This document shows, piece by piece, positions 25,731 to 35,237 of a stretch of DNA of 64,000 nucleotides (position 1 is the stretch's first letter; each line of letters starts with the position of its first letter). Location: contig CP064963.1 in the NCBI GenBank assembly GCA_016699165.1, forward strand, positions 2,790,001 through 2,854,000, given 5' to 3'. Under the pieces are notes generated by a model. That model saw only the letters and a program-made list of their open reading frames with translations. It did no database searches and was not told where the DNA came from. A program made the position numbers and the translations under genes. This stretch comes from Candidatus Melainabacteria bacterium (GTDB lineage: Bacteria; Cyanobacteriota; Vampirovibrionia; Obscuribacterales; Obscuribacteraceae).

Positions 25731-26774
25731 ATGGACGATACTGACTGGTCCGACAACATTTTTTACCAACTAGCTCCAGACATAAACTGGGTCACGACCT
25801 ACATTCAGAAAATCGAGTTTGATTCATCCAAGCTAGTAATTTTGCTTGATGCGGGATTGATGACTTATCATCCAAAATTTGATCAAGCAAAAATCTCGAG
25901 CCCAGATTGTTCTGTGCGCATGGAGCTTCGCATAATTTTCAACGACATAACCGATCTGAGATTTGGTGACGAAAAAAAAGAAAGTTTAGAAATCAACTTG
26001 GGCAATCCAGATGAACGAGGCGATCAATTAGAAGATCTTGTATGCGCCGACGGTATCTACACAGTAAGTTTTGATCACACCGAAACAATAGTTTTGCGAT
26101 CTCAGCCCCCGATTAGTGAACTTGGAAATTACATACTTTCAGACACATATTTGGGCAGCATCGATAACGGGATCGATTGGAGTTTGAGCAGTCTTATCGA
26201 CATTCAAGTAGAAAAAGACGTAGTTTTTGAAATTGCAGCCTGCTTAAACTCATGGCACCCGCGTTTCCAGAAGTCTAAAGTTAAAGGTCATTGGGGCAAA
26301 TATCATTCAACTCTACGTTTTCCAAACGTCAAAGAGTTCCATGTAAAGCCAAAACCAAGGTCTGCCGATTTAAAATTTGAATTAACTCCAGACAAATCTC
26401 AGATTTTAGATATATCAGAAGAAGCTGATGGTTACTCGGTTTTACTCGATATTCTGTCAGAGCCTTCAAATCTAAAATTGACCATAAATTCAGAACCACC
26501 AGTTTTTGAAATCGGCAACTTCATCTCTTCTGGGCCATTTATTCGCTCTCCCTATCAGCAGCGCTTGGGTGAAACTCCGGATAGTGACGACGTGATTTCG
26601 GACTTAATGGGAGAATTAAAGACCCCGCCGAAAGGCTCGGTGAACGAATGGAATAGAATGGCTCTGTTCTTTGTTCCAATTACCTTTGCTCTACTTTTTT
26701 TGATTGCCAAGTGCACTGGATATTTTTGCCATGCAGATATCATCCTGCCACACTGCAACAAACTTTTCGTCTAA
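25731..26774 (+). CDS. Membrane-anchored protein with two tandem homologous domains
   Basis: The start is taken at ATG 25731, one base after the ATPase stop; the frame is also open upstream but overlaps the ATPase. The 347-residue product has two related ~115-residue halves: VILLDAGLMTYHPKFDQAK ... IVLRSQPPISELGNYI in the first, VFEIAACLNSWHPRFQKSK ... KLTINSEPPVFEIGNFI in the second. A single hydrophobic helix near the C terminus (MALFFVPITFALLFLIAK) should anchor it with a short tail. I recognise no family. Tight coupling suggests it works with the ATPase. Its 3' end overlaps the convergent gene at 26691. Confidence 0.78.
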   Translation: MDDTDWSDNIFYQLAPDINWVTTYIQKIEFDSSKLVILLDAGLMTYHPKFDQAKISSPDCSVRMELRIIFNDITDLRFGDEKKESLEINLGNPDERGDQLEDLVCADGIYTVSFDHTETIVLRSQPPISELGNYILSDTYLGSIDNGIDWSLSSLIDIQVEKDVVFEIAACLNSWHPRFQKSKVKGHWGKYHSTLRFPNVKEFHVKPKPRSADLKFELTPDKSQILDISEEADGYSVLLDILSEPSNLKLTINSEPPVFEIGNFISSGPFIRSPYQQRLGETPDSDDVISDLMGELKTPPKGSVNEWNRMALFFVPITFALLFLIAKCTGYFCHADIILPHCNKLFV

Positions 26775-26909
26775 TTCTTCATCACTCAACTGTCTCACGA
26801 TACCGGTACATTGATTTTTTGTGAAACAAATAAGATCAAATTTTGTTTTGGCGTCACGAAGTCGCTGCCAAAACTCTGCTGGTGTGCAATAGAATTGAAG
26901 TGCCACCAT
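26691..26909 (-). CDS. Small orphan protein (72 aa), possibly truncated
   Basis: The frame follows the DUF1877-like gene by 2 bp and reads MVALQFYCTPAEFWQRLRDA ... QLSDEELDEKFVAVW. Its N terminus looks like the start of a larger cytosolic protein. It overlaps the 3' end of the convergent membrane protein gene by 84 bp, which is unusual, so one of the two ends may be wrong or the gene may be a remnant. Confidence 0.45.
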   Translation of the reverse strand: MVALQFYCTPAEFWQRLRDAKTKFDLICFTKNQCTGIVRQLSDEELDEKFVAVWQDDICMAKISSALGNQKK

Positions 26910-26911
26910 CT

Positions 26912-27454
26912 TTACAAAATCGCGCTTATTATCGCCACTTGGCGCTTGGCGGCTTCATCGTAAAAGTATTTCAGCCTCTCAATATTTGCTCGAACATACT
27001 CTAAACCTTCTTTGTTTTTTTCGCAGATATATGTGTCAGTAATTTTGTAAAATAACTCCTCTATATCAGAGTCTTCAAGCTTTTGAAAAGCCTTTGCTAC
27101 ATTTAACACAACACTCTTATCGAGCAAATTCACCATCGACTCTCCATCCTCTGCGATTCTAACTCCACCGAAGATGCAATTCGCCAGCGGTTCTAGTTCT
27201 GCACGAAGTCTTGTTGGTTCCTCGGAAAAACAAAGATCAATTTCATACCATGCTTTATCAACTGAAGAACTGAGCGGCATTTTAGTGAAATCCAAACGTT
27301 CCGCCATCTTAAGTTTAATGTCAGCATCGTACCATCGGTTGTCGATTTCATCGACTAAATCAAAAATGCTGTCCTGGTCGTCTTCTTGATACCATCCCAT
27401 TAATTGTCGTTCCTGTTTAGCAGTTATGGCATGTTGCGTTCCAATCATTCCCAT
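26912..27454 (-). CDS. DUF1877 (YfbM-like) family protein
   Basis: The 180-residue protein begins MGMIGTQHAITAKQERQLM and has the DUF1877 layout: an N-terminal helix, DKAWYEIDLCF, FGGVRI and a C-terminal helical segment YDEAAKRQVAII. Members are small cytosolic proteins of unknown function often met near toxin-immunity or defence genes. It is followed after 2 bp by the 72-aa frame. Confidence 0.75.
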   Translation of the reverse strand: MGMIGTQHAITAKQERQLMGWYQEDDQDSIFDLVDEIDNRWYDADIKLKMAERLDFTKMPLSSSVDKAWYEIDLCFSEEPTRLRAELEPLANCIFGGVRIAEDGESMVNLLDKSVVLNVAKAFQKLEDSDIEELFYKITDTYICEKNKEGLEYVRANIERLKYFYDEAAKRQVAIISAIL

Positions 27455-27618
27455 CTGGAATATTCCTTTTACCGATTACCGAGAGGTTTTCTTTAGCGAT
27501 TCTACATTCAACTAATCTTCTTCAAATTGTCGAAAGGTCCATCTGAGTCTCCCTATAGAATTCCATAGTTTTTGACACCTGCTGCATAGAGACCATCCGT
27601 TCGTGGCACGTATACTAC

Positions 27619-28380
27619 ATGCGGAAACCTAAGATCAAAAACAACTTTGCCTACCTTTTATTTTCCACCTGTTTTGCACTTTCTACTGCGACTTTGGCAC
27701 AAGCCGTTAATGCCACAGAGAAGGGCATTTACCTGTACCAAACTAGTGGATTGCTTGGCGATTTAGACGTGGTCGTCTCACCTGTCGGCGTGAAAATAGT
27801 CGCTGCGAAAACCGGGACTGTAACAGTTGCAACACCGCCAGAATGGAAAATTGTGACCTATAATCCGCGCACTAAAAATAGCTTTTCTGCTCCACTTAAA
27901 AGCTTTTCCGGCTACCTTCCGCCAGAAACTTTTCAGACAACGGGACTGCCATGGTCACAACTTCCTTTGGTTCAATCCAAAATCGATCAAGTGGCGGGAG
28001 TGGCTGCTGAAGCCTATGTAACACCGTCGAATTTTACCGAAAAGCAACTCAAAGATCAAAGTAATGAATGTGCCGATTCTGCCTTTATAAGCAGCGCCAA
28101 ATTCGTTACTGCCAAAGGTATATCGGCTCCACCACAAGCTTATGCCCTGCTCAATCAGTTTCATTGCTTGCCTAATAAAGGCGCGTTACCGCTTAAATTT
28201 CAATACAAAGATATGCGCGGCAACTTAAATACTATGCTTGTAACTTCGCAGTGCAAGCCAATCGACGTTTCAAAATCGGATTTTATCGTTCCATCAGATC
28301 TCAAAGTAACTAGCAGTATTTTCTCAGTTCATGAAACTAAGACGCTTCAAACTGTGCGCAAAAAACGTCCCCTTTTGTAA
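27619..28380 (+). CDS. Secreted orphan protein (253 aa)
   Basis: A signal peptide (KIKNNFAYLLFSTCFALSTA, then QAVNA-T) precedes ~225 residues with YLYQTSGLLGDLDVVVSPVG and PEWKIVTYNPRTK, which look like an N-terminal beta-rich domain such as those of periplasmic lipoprotein-like proteins; no family name can be given. Two Cys pairs could form disulphides. It ends 10 bp before the thioesterase start, in a likely operon. Confidence 0.7.
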   Translation: MRKPKIKNNFAYLLFSTCFALSTATLAQAVNATEKGIYLYQTSGLLGDLDVVVSPVGVKIVAAKTGTVTVATPPEWKIVTYNPRTKNSFSAPLKSFSGYLPPETFQTTGLPWSQLPLVQSKIDQVAGVAAEAYVTPSNFTEKQLKDQSNECADSAFISSAKFVTAKGISAPPQAYALLNQFHCLPNKGALPLKFQYKDMRGNLNTMLVTSQCKPIDVSKSDFIVPSDLKVTSSIFSVHETKTLQTVRKKRPLL

Positions 28381-28390
28381 GGAAAATCAC

Positions 28391-28825
28391 TTGTCTGAAA
28401 AGGCGAAAGAACTGGCTCAAAAAGTAGCTGAGGCGATGAATCGAACCGACTACACAGCTCTTGCTCTGGGCATGAAAATCGTTGATGTAGACCGCGAATA
28501 CGCAAAGCTTCAATTACGGGTTCAGAAAGACATGCTAAACGGACTTGGTATTTGCCATGGTGGCACAACCTTTAGTTTGGCAGACACTGCTTTTGCTTAC
28601 GCCTGCAATTCAGAGAATCACAAAACCGTCGCGCTTACGTGCCAAATTAATTTCTTGGCGCCTGCATATGAAAATGATTTGCTCACCGCAACTGCAGTAG
28701 TGATAAAGTCAGGCCGCACAGGCGTTTACGATGTAACAGTTATAAATCAGAACGATGCGATTATCGCTCTTTTCAGAGGAACATCGCATCGCACTAAAGA
28801 CAAAATTATCGAACTAGACGATTAG
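28391..28825 (+). CDS. PaaI-family hotdog acyl-CoA thioesterase
   Basis: The start is taken as TTG 28391 (LSEKAKELAQ), 7 bp after AAGGAAA; an upstream ATG at 28331 would overlap the previous gene by 50 bp. The 144-residue length is typical of PaaI. The hotdog signature is NGLGICHGGTTFSLADTAFAYA, with Asn/His/Gly and Asp positions used in PaaI thioesterases, followed by NFLAPAYENDLLTATA. It hydrolyses aryl- or acyl-CoA thioesters, probably freeing CoA. Its stop overlaps the stop of the convergent gene by 4 bp. Confidence 0.88.
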   Translation: MSEKAKELAQKVAEAMNRTDYTALALGMKIVDVDREYAKLQLRVQKDMLNGLGICHGGTTFSLADTAFAYACNSENHKTVALTCQINFLAPAYENDLLTATAVVIKSGRTGVYDVTVINQNDAIIALFRGTSHRTKDKIIELDD

Positions 28826-29220
28826 CCCTGGTGTTTGGTGCAAGGCTGATCGATGATGTAGAGCCAGCTTCCGTCTGGTTGCTTGCGCATGACTTCGCTT
28901 GCTACGTTGCTCACATCAAGTTCGTTACCATCAGCATCGATAGCTTGCATGTGCCATTTAACGCGGATAGAAGCAATGCCATCGACAATAAACTCAGACA
29001 GTGTCTCAATTTTGAGGGTGCCTTTGCATTTAACTACATCAGAGAACATCTCTCTGATTTTAGCAGTGCCTTTGATTTCTTCGCCTTGCTCGCCTACAAC
29101 AATGGCGTTTGGCTCGTACAAGCTGACTAATCCTTCCAAATCGTTGGTGCGGAAATACTCGCTGTAATTTTGGTGGACGGCTTCCGGAGTAGATGTACTC
29201 TTGGTTTTGACCTCGGGCAT
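28822..29220 (-). CDS. SnoaL/DUF4440-like small protein
   Basis: The 132-residue protein has the NTF2-like pattern: VHQNYSEYFRTNDLEGLVSLYEPNA (in order helix, loop, strand), GTAKIREMFSDV, RVKWHMQAIDADGN and a C-terminal strand GSWLYIIDQP. Members are ketosteroid isomerase-like enzymes or ligand-binding proteins. Catalytic residues are not identifiable. Monocistronic. Confidence 0.82.
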   Translation of the reverse strand: MPEVKTKSTSTPEAVHQNYSEYFRTNDLEGLVSLYEPNAIVVGEQGEEIKGTAKIREMFSDVVKCKGTLKIETLSEFIVDGIASIRVKWHMQAIDADGNELDVSNVASEVMRKQPDGSWLYIIDQPCTKHQG

Positions 29221-29299
29221 GGAAATGACCTCGCTTGACTAACTCGTCAGAGATTTGGGGGCGACAAAGGTCGTTAGTATACAGCAGACTTAAAAGACT

Positions 29300-32200
29300 T
29301 CAATTAATCAAGTGGAAACCACACTCACCGCAAAATTTCGCTCCTGGCTCTACAGGCTCGCCGCAACTGGGGCAAGGTGGAATTCTCTCGGGAAGTGAGT
29401 AGCCGCATTCGCCACAAAATAGTGAATTCACTTCTAATTTATTTCCGCATTGAACACATTTTGGTTTGGTTGAATCTTGCTCTTCTTCTACATATGCTGG
29501 TGGAGTCGGGATTTGTGAAGGTTGCGACGCTGGCTGCGACGGCATTTTTGGCGGTGGAAATGCAGGAGCTGGAGCTGGAGTCGAGACTGGAGTTGGCATC
29601 GGAACTGGTGCCGGAGCTGGTTCTGGCGCTTGCATAACCGGTTGTTGCGCAGGTATCTGTGATAGTGAAGCCTGGTAGTCCGGCGCTTGTGCTTGAGCTA
29701 TCTGCAATGGCGGTTGGATGGTATCCGGCACAAATGCGGGCATACCGGGTCCGGGACCAAGAAGATCATCCAGATCGTCTAAATCTATGTATTTGGGCGC
29801 ACGCTCCCACTTCAATTTATGACTTGGTGCCGGTATCGGTTTAGACACTCTGGCCGCGACTGGAGCTGGCTGCGGAACCGGAGAGGGTATTGGGGTTGGG
29901 GTTGGAATTGGTGTCGGTGTCGGAGCTGGTGTTGAAACTGGAACTGGGATTGGTGCTGGTTCTGGTGCACTAATTGGCTGTGGTGATTGAACCTGCACTG
30001 GAGCGGGAGCAATAGGCGGAGAAGCGGTTGGCTCAGTCGCTGGCAACGAAGAAGGAGGAGGGGTGGGCTCCAAAGCCGGAATAGGAACCGATTCGGGTTC
30101 GGGTACCGATACTGGAGGGAGAGTGGATGCTGGTTCCAATTTTGCTGATGCAGCAGGTGGCGATTTGATGATATCTTTTGTGAGCCTTTCCGGCTTAGAG
30201 ATTGGTTCTTCGGAGCCAAGATTGCGAAGGGCTTCCAAACTTTGTGACAACTGATTGGCACTGAGCGACGCTGCAACTTGAGCAATTTCATCGGTAAGCG
30301 GCACCGCTGGGGGCAAGTCCGCTGCTTTTTCGCGTTCGAGCGCCTCTGATTTTTTCTTTTCTGCACGGGCTCGCAGCGCTTCTCGTGCTTTCTTTTTAGT
30401 TTCTTGTCGAAGTTCTGCTTCTTTGGCTGCATCTTCAGCTGGAAGCTCCGGAATCTGCGCAACAGGCTCGGGAAGCGCTTCCACAACATCAGGAGGTACA
30501 ATTACCGACTCAGAAATTACGGGCTCGGGTTCTGGACGTGGAGCAACCGGTTCAGGAGCAACCACAACAGGATCAGGCTCAGGAGCAACATCGGGCACAG
30601 GCAATTCAGCAACAGGAATAATCTGTGGCACCTCTGACGGTGGCGCTATAGGCACTTCTTCCTGAGCGGGAATTGGTTCTGGATCGAAAACGGGTTCTGA
30701 AAGTGGTACCGGTATCGGTTGGGATTGGGGCTCTGGATCTGGTGCTCGAACTGGTGTGGGTGCTGATGTTGGTTCTGGCACTGGCTCCGGTAGAGGCTCC
30801 GGCACGATCGCAGGGACAGGAGATGACTCCACAGCCGGTATCACTATTGGCGGGACATCCGCTGTGACTGCGCCAAGATCTAACTCAGTCTCGGTTTCGG
30901 CTTCTAACGCTTGTGCTGCGGACTTTGCAGCAGCCTCGGCTGCGGCTTGTGCGGCAATTTGCTCTGGAGTCGGTGGAATGACTCTTCTGCGCTTAGAGCG
31001 CTCGTTAATTATTCCGGCAGGCATTTCAATTGTTTCTGCAGCTTTGGCTCCACGCAAAAACGGGTCGACAGGAGGACCAATGCCTTGGTGCGGTTCTGGT
31101 GGCGCAACCGGTACCACAGGTACAACAGACACATCCGATACAGCAGGTTCAGCTGCAACAACCGGTTCAACAGCCATTGGAGGTGGTGGCAAAGGCGCTT
31201 GTGATTGCAGAGGAATGTCTAGAGGGCGACTGAAAAATTGCGCCGGTTCTGGCTCTAATTCGACTTCTGGCTCGGGATCCAAAATAGTTTCTTGAACAAA
31301 TACAGGTTCTGGCAACTGCTCGTGAACTAACTGTCGAACGGGCTCTTGAACGATTTCTACTGGAGGTGTTTGCAAAATTGGCGCTTCGGTCACTGGCATA
31401 TCGGCAGGGACGGCTTTAGGTTCTGGAATATAAGTCTCGAAGCGCTTTAAGGCGTTCTGATAAGCAGAAGGCTGAATTAATTTGGCTTCGAGCAGAAATC
31501 CAGAAACCGGCACTGGTTGCCCGTCGAAAGCGCGGGGGTAGGAAACATATAACAATTCTTTGGCGCGTGACATGGCAATTAAAAACAGCCTGCGTTCTTC
31601 ATCTATATCGACAAAGTTTGAGACCGGAAACAGCCCATCAGCCATGCCAACGAGAAAGACTATCGCGAATTCATGCCCTTTTACAAACTCAGCTCCCATC
31701 AAATTGATAGAGCTTGACTCACCTTTTTCCTGACTCTTCGAATTGTTGTCCCAGTTACGAACAAAGTCATCGACGGTTTTGAATTTCCTGGCTTGTTCTT
31801 CTAACTGTTCGACTCGCGCTAGTGGTTCGTACAAAACATTGGGCGGAATTTTTGCTGCTTTATAGATTTCATGCAGCTTTTGGCTGCGCTTAAAATTGTT
31901 GATTGTCTCAGCTGGAGATAAACTTTCTTGATTCATCGTGCGAATAATTCGCACTAAGTCATTCAAGTCTTTACAGGCTGCGTCCTTGGTTGCCTCGTAA
32001 TAAATTTCGATTGCTTTTAGAAAAGACAAGTTATTCGCTTCACCAAAACCGGCAATGGTTGTGGATAGTCGTGAAAGTTTTTGATCTAGCTCTCGCGATC
32101 GCAATTGACAAATGCGCTCAAAACTAGCTTTGGCTTTGGGTCCGTCCGGATCCATAACCAAGCGCAAAAATGCCATCACATCGCCCGCTTCATCTGGAAC

Positions 32201-34312
32201 TAGGGTTGAGACCTGATCTAAGCTTGAGCAAGGAATATTATTTTTAAACAGTGCCTTTTCTAAATATGGAACATATTTTTGCGTACGCCAAATAATTACT
32301 ATGTCAGATGGCTTTTTGCCACCACTTAAAAGAATTCCAATTTCGGAGGCAACCCAATCTGCCTCAGCGTCTTCATCAACAAGTTCTTTGGGTCCAATTA
32401 CAGCATTCCCTGTTAGTGACCTGATACCAGCCTCGGTGTTTTTAGCGATAAATCTTTTTTCGATATTTTGACTAAACGCACGCAAATGCTCGACCAATGC
32501 TGGGTGAGAACGCCAGTTTTTTTCCAAAACGTAACATCTTGCGTTGGGCATGCGGAGAGAAATTTCGGACAATACATGCGGCATTGCCCCTTTGCTCTCG
32601 AAAATAGATTCGTCTTCATTGCCCGAAAAATAAATATTATCCTGCGGAAAAGCAAGAAGGCGGCACATCAACTCTTGAGCCATGGTGCAGTCCTGATACT
32701 CATCAACTAGAACAAAATCAAATTTGTGCGCGTAAGTTTCGCGCACTTCTCTGTTGCCGGCTAAAAGCTGAGCGCAAAGTGCGATAGTGTCGTCGTTGTC
32801 TATTTTATTGCTCTTCTTCAAGGCCTCATCGTAACCTTGATAGATTCGAGCTAGAAACTTTTCGCCATCGGTTTGCGCCGTTTGGCTTATTATCTCGGCG
32901 GTGACCATGTTTGCTTTATAAAGTGAAATGAGACTACCGACTGAAAGCTCGTCTACTTCGTGCTCCAAGAGCTCTAAGTGGACCGGATCCATCTCTGATT
33001 TTACTTTGCGCAAGACGCGATCTAGCACGCGCTGGGGATTGGCTTCTATTTTTAAAGGTGGTTTACGCCCAGCAAGCACAGCATTTTCTTTTAAGACCCT
33101 ATAACCAAAATCGCGCCAGTTCGAGATATTGAGCTTTTGAGCAATTGCTGCGTCAGTAAGCACTTCTAATTGTGAGCGCAAAATATTAGTTGTTTCGTCT
33201 GAAAAGGAAAAAGCAATTATACGCTCTGGATTAACTCCCTGAGCCAACAAATAGCTAATGCGATAGGCGATACAACTTGTTTTTCCAACACCAGGAAATC
33301 CGGTGACGGCAATGGGTCCTGCACCATGGGTGATGGCAAGCCTCTGGACGTCGTCGTCAACGGGCAGCTCGGGCACGCGGACTTCGGCTTTACCCGAAAT
33401 GAGCCTACCTACTGCAGAGCGTTTTCGTCCTTGCTCAAAAGCTTGCTGAACAGCGTCGGCACATTCGGTCAAGTTGCCGTCGATTTCTGCATTGGTAAGA
33501 CGCAGAATTTTCCATCCATCACTTAGAAGGACTAGATGTTTCTTGGCTCTTGCATCTTGTCTGCCTGGAATATCTATGTAAGCAAGTCTGTCGAATTCAA
33601 TTGCAAGACGATTGCTTTTCTCGGTCAACGCCATGTCTATAACGTAGTCACCAAGCATCTGTTGAGACGTGACGGGAAGCTCGCGATCTTTTAGACAATT
33701 GAAGAGTGTGTACTCCGACTTGAGCATGGGAGGCAGTTCTTGCGCTGTACAAATGCGGAATTGATGCAGATCGAGCATGCTCGACTCGACCAGCCAGACC
33801 AATTTTTCCCATGTAATTCGACGACCAGCGTATTCAAAATCCTCGCAGCGCGATCCATAGGCAATAAATTCATCAAAACCAAGCGGTGTCGAAATGACCG
33901 TGCGCTTGTCGTAAAGCAAACGCGGATACAAAATATAGTGGAAGAGATACCATAAATGGTGCGCGCGCTCAGGCGCTTCTAGATTGCGAATGACAGCAAG
34001 CGGACTGCCCAATAAATTAAGCTCAAATTCAGTGACGGCTGGTTGATTAAACGGCGAGTAGTTGCTTGCTTGTTGAAAAACATGGTCAGCTTGCGCATAG
34101 AGAACGTCGTTATCGATAATAAATGGTTCGACACCCTGACCTGCCAAAAAGTCCAAGGCACGATCCAAGTCGGCGGCTTGCTCGGCTTGTATATCAGTTA
34201 GAAATAAGCCTCTTTGGGTGCCTCCGCTCGTAGCGGACAAGTCGACGAACCATTTCAGCGCATCGCGGCAATCGTGAGGTTGTGGAGGGACGCGGCTACC
34301 TTTGAGGTCCAT
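29300..34312 (-). CDS. PD-(D/E)XK nuclease - SF1 helicase - proline-rich - double zinc-ribbon fusion
   Basis: The 1670-residue protein has four parts. Residues ~220-285 match DUF559/Vsr-like nucleases: YVIDMAL, LAIEFDR, then K and GWKILRLTNAEI. Residues ~325-930 are a UvrD/Rep-like SF1 helicase: Walker A GFPGVGKTS (338-346), FVLVDEYQDC (motif II), FSGNEDESIFESKGA (motif III, with Glu where UvrD has Gln), LEKNWRSHPALVE (motif IV), FVKGHEFAIVFLVG (motif V) and EERRLFLIAMSRAKELL (motif VI). About 600 residues of PEPxPxP-type sequence follow. Two zinc ribbons (CVQC...CGEC, CPSC...CGEC) end the protein. Residues 1-200 are unassigned. It should bind, unwind and perhaps cut DNA; repair or phage defence are both possible. 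Monocistronic. Confidence 0.9.
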   Translation of the reverse strand: MDLKGSRVPPQPHDCRDALKWFVDLSATSGGTQRGLFLTDIQAEQAADLDRALDFLAGQGVEPFIIDNDVLYAQADHVFQQASNYSPFNQPAVTEFELNLLGSPLAVIRNLEAPERAHHLWYLFHYILYPRLLYDKRTVISTPLGFDEFIAYGSRCEDFEYAGRRITWEKLVWLVESSMLDLHQFRICTAQELPPMLKSEYTLFNCLKDRELPVTSQQMLGDYVIDMALTEKSNRLAIEFDRLAYIDIPGRQDARAKKHLVLLSDGWKILRLTNAEIDGNLTECADAVQQAFEQGRKRSAVGRLISGKAEVRVPELPVDDDVQRLAITHGAGPIAVTGFPGVGKTSCIAYRISYLLAQGVNPERIIAFSFSDETTNILRSQLEVLTDAAIAQKLNISNWRDFGYRVLKENAVLAGRKPPLKIEANPQRVLDRVLRKVKSEMDPVHLELLEHEVDELSVGSLISLYKANMVTAEIISQTAQTDGEKFLARIYQGYDEALKKSNKIDNDDTIALCAQLLAGNREVRETYAHKFDFVLVDEYQDCTMAQELMCRLLAFPQDNIYFSGNEDESIFESKGAMPHVLSEISLRMPNARCYVLEKNWRSHPALVEHLRAFSQNIEKRFIAKNTEAGIRSLTGNAVIGPKELVDEDAEADWVASEIGILLSGGKKPSDIVIIWRTQKYVPYLEKALFKNNIPCSSLDQVSTLVPDEAGDVMAFLRLVMDPDGPKAKASFERICQLRSRELDQKLSRLSTTIAGFGEANNLSFLKAIEIYYEATKDAACKDLNDLVRIIRTMNQESLSPAETINNFKRSQKLHEIYKAAKIPPNVLYEPLARVEQLEEQARKFKTVDDFVRNWDNNSKSQEKGESSSINLMGAEFVKGHEFAIVFLVGMADGLFPVSNFVDIDEERRLFLIAMSRAKELLYVSYPRAFDGQPVPVSGFLLEAKLIQPSAYQNALKRFETYIPEPKAVPADMPVTEAPILQTPPVEIVQEPVRQLVHEQLPEPVFVQETILDPEPEVELEPEPAQFFSRPLDIPLQSQAPLPPPPMAVEPVVAAEPAVSDVSVVPVVPVAPPEPHQGIGPPVDPFLRGAKAAETIEMPAGIINERSKRRRVIPPTPEQIAAQAAAEAAAKSAAQALEAETETELDLGAVTADVPPIVIPAVESSPVPAIVPEPLPEPVPEPTSAPTPVRAPDPEPQSQPIPVPLSEPVFDPEPIPAQEEVPIAPPSEVPQIIPVAELPVPDVAPEPDPVVVAPEPVAPRPEPEPVISESVIVPPDVVEALPEPVAQIPELPAEDAAKEAELRQETKKKAREALRARAEKKKSEALEREKAADLPPAVPLTDEIAQVAASLSANQLSQSLEALRNLGSEEPISKPERLTKDIIKSPPAASAKLEPASTLPPVSVPEPESVPIPALEPTPPPSSLPATEPTASPPIAPAPVQVQSPQPISAPEPAPIPVPVSTPAPTPTPIPTPTPIPSPVPQPAPVAARVSKPIPAPSHKLKWERAPKYIDLDDLDDLLGPGPGMPAFVPDTIQPPLQIAQAQAPDYQASLSQIPAQQPVMQAPEPAPAPVPMPTPVSTPAPAPAFPPPKMPSQPASQPSQIPTPPAYVEEEQDSTKPKCVQCGNKLEVNSLFCGECGYSLPERIPPCPSCGEPVEPGAKFCGECGFHLIN

Positions 34313-34572
34313 CGTTAAGTTTCTAGTGACACCTTTGTTTATATAAACGTGATATCAAAAACCTTCCACGCGCTGCTTGATAATAAGCCTAATATTGCTT
34401 GTTTGAGGCTTTTGCCAATACCCATCGCCCCTTGACAGCTTTTTATTTTCAAACTTTTTCTTGTTTATAAGAACCTTGACAATTTTCCTGTGGCGTTGGG
34501 AATAGTAAAATTTGTGCTAGGTAAAAAACTCAGACGAGCTTTTTCGCTCAGTTCCGAAAGAGAGGGATCTTA

Positions 34573-34815
34573 ATGAGAGCATTAGTAGCAGCAGTACTTC
34601 TATCCGCAATAGCCATGCCAGCATTCAGCCAAGCATGTGGAGACGAAGGCAGATATTTCCACTTAAAGCCTCCAGCTTATTCTTACGCTAGCCACCGCAA
34701 GCGCACTATCCACAGAAAAGCCAAAGCTCTACGTTGGTACAGAGAGCACAACGGCAACGTTCTAGTTTGCCCAGGCTCCTACATCGATGGCATGACCTTG
34801 GGAACAACCAACTAA
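34573..34815 (+). CDS. Small secreted basic protein (80 aa)
   Basis: A signal peptide (MRALVAAVLLSAIAMPAFS-Q) leaves a ~60-residue mature protein with two Cys (ACGDEG and VCPGSY), probably one disulphide, and a His/Lys/Arg-rich middle (SHRKRTIHRKAKALRW). GAGAGGG precedes the ATG. The 260 bp upstream hold TTGACA twice (34432, 34476) but no well spaced -10. No family recognised. Confidence 0.7.
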   Translation: MRALVAAVLLSAIAMPAFSQACGDEGRYFHLKPPAYSYASHRKRTIHRKAKALRWYREHNGNVLVCPGSYIDGMTLGTTN

Positions 34816-34868
34816 TCAAACCGATTAGTTAGTTCAACCTTGTCCGATCCAAAATCAGTTTTTAAAGC

Positions 34869-34884
34869 ATCGCCCATGGGCGAT
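34869..34884. repeat. 16-bp perfect palindrome ATCGCCCATGGGCGAT
   Basis: Lies 53 bp after the stop of the 80-aa gene, ahead of the strong terminator at 34914. As RNA it would be a short hairpin without a T-run; it could be a protein-binding site. Confidence 0.5.
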
Positions 34885-34913
34885 TAGTTTAATCTGAGTA
34901 TTTTGCCTTATTA

Positions 34914-34942
34914 ACGCACCGTCGCATGGCGGTGCGTTTTTA
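34914..34942 (+). terminator. Strong intrinsic terminator
   Basis: ACGCACCG pairs with CGGTGCGT around TCGCATGG bases, followed by TTTTTAG. Confidence 0.9.
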
Positions 34943-35237
34943 GCTTTCCAAAATTGAGGGGTTTCGCTAGCTCCGCAAGGTAGAACTTGCCTAAAACTTT
35001 CTCTTTCTTCTTTACATCTATTTTTTTGGTTATATTAAATTGCTAAAGTTTGGTCTCTTCTGTTGTCCACTTCCATGGATGCAAACTCTCCAAACGCCTG
35101 ATTTGTAAACCATCTTTAGCCTTCTTAGCGTCAAACCGACGCGGGTGGTTTCTGTCGACGTTTGATACTTAGAACACCCTATCTCCTGAAGTGTTTGCTC
35201 TCTCACCAAAACACCAAACATCAGAGGAAAAAATCAT

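Noticed and set aside
30400..31295. Gly/Ser/Thr-rich plus-strand frames opposite the proline-rich linker
   Set aside because: They are the complement of PEP-type repeats and start and stop without gene signals.
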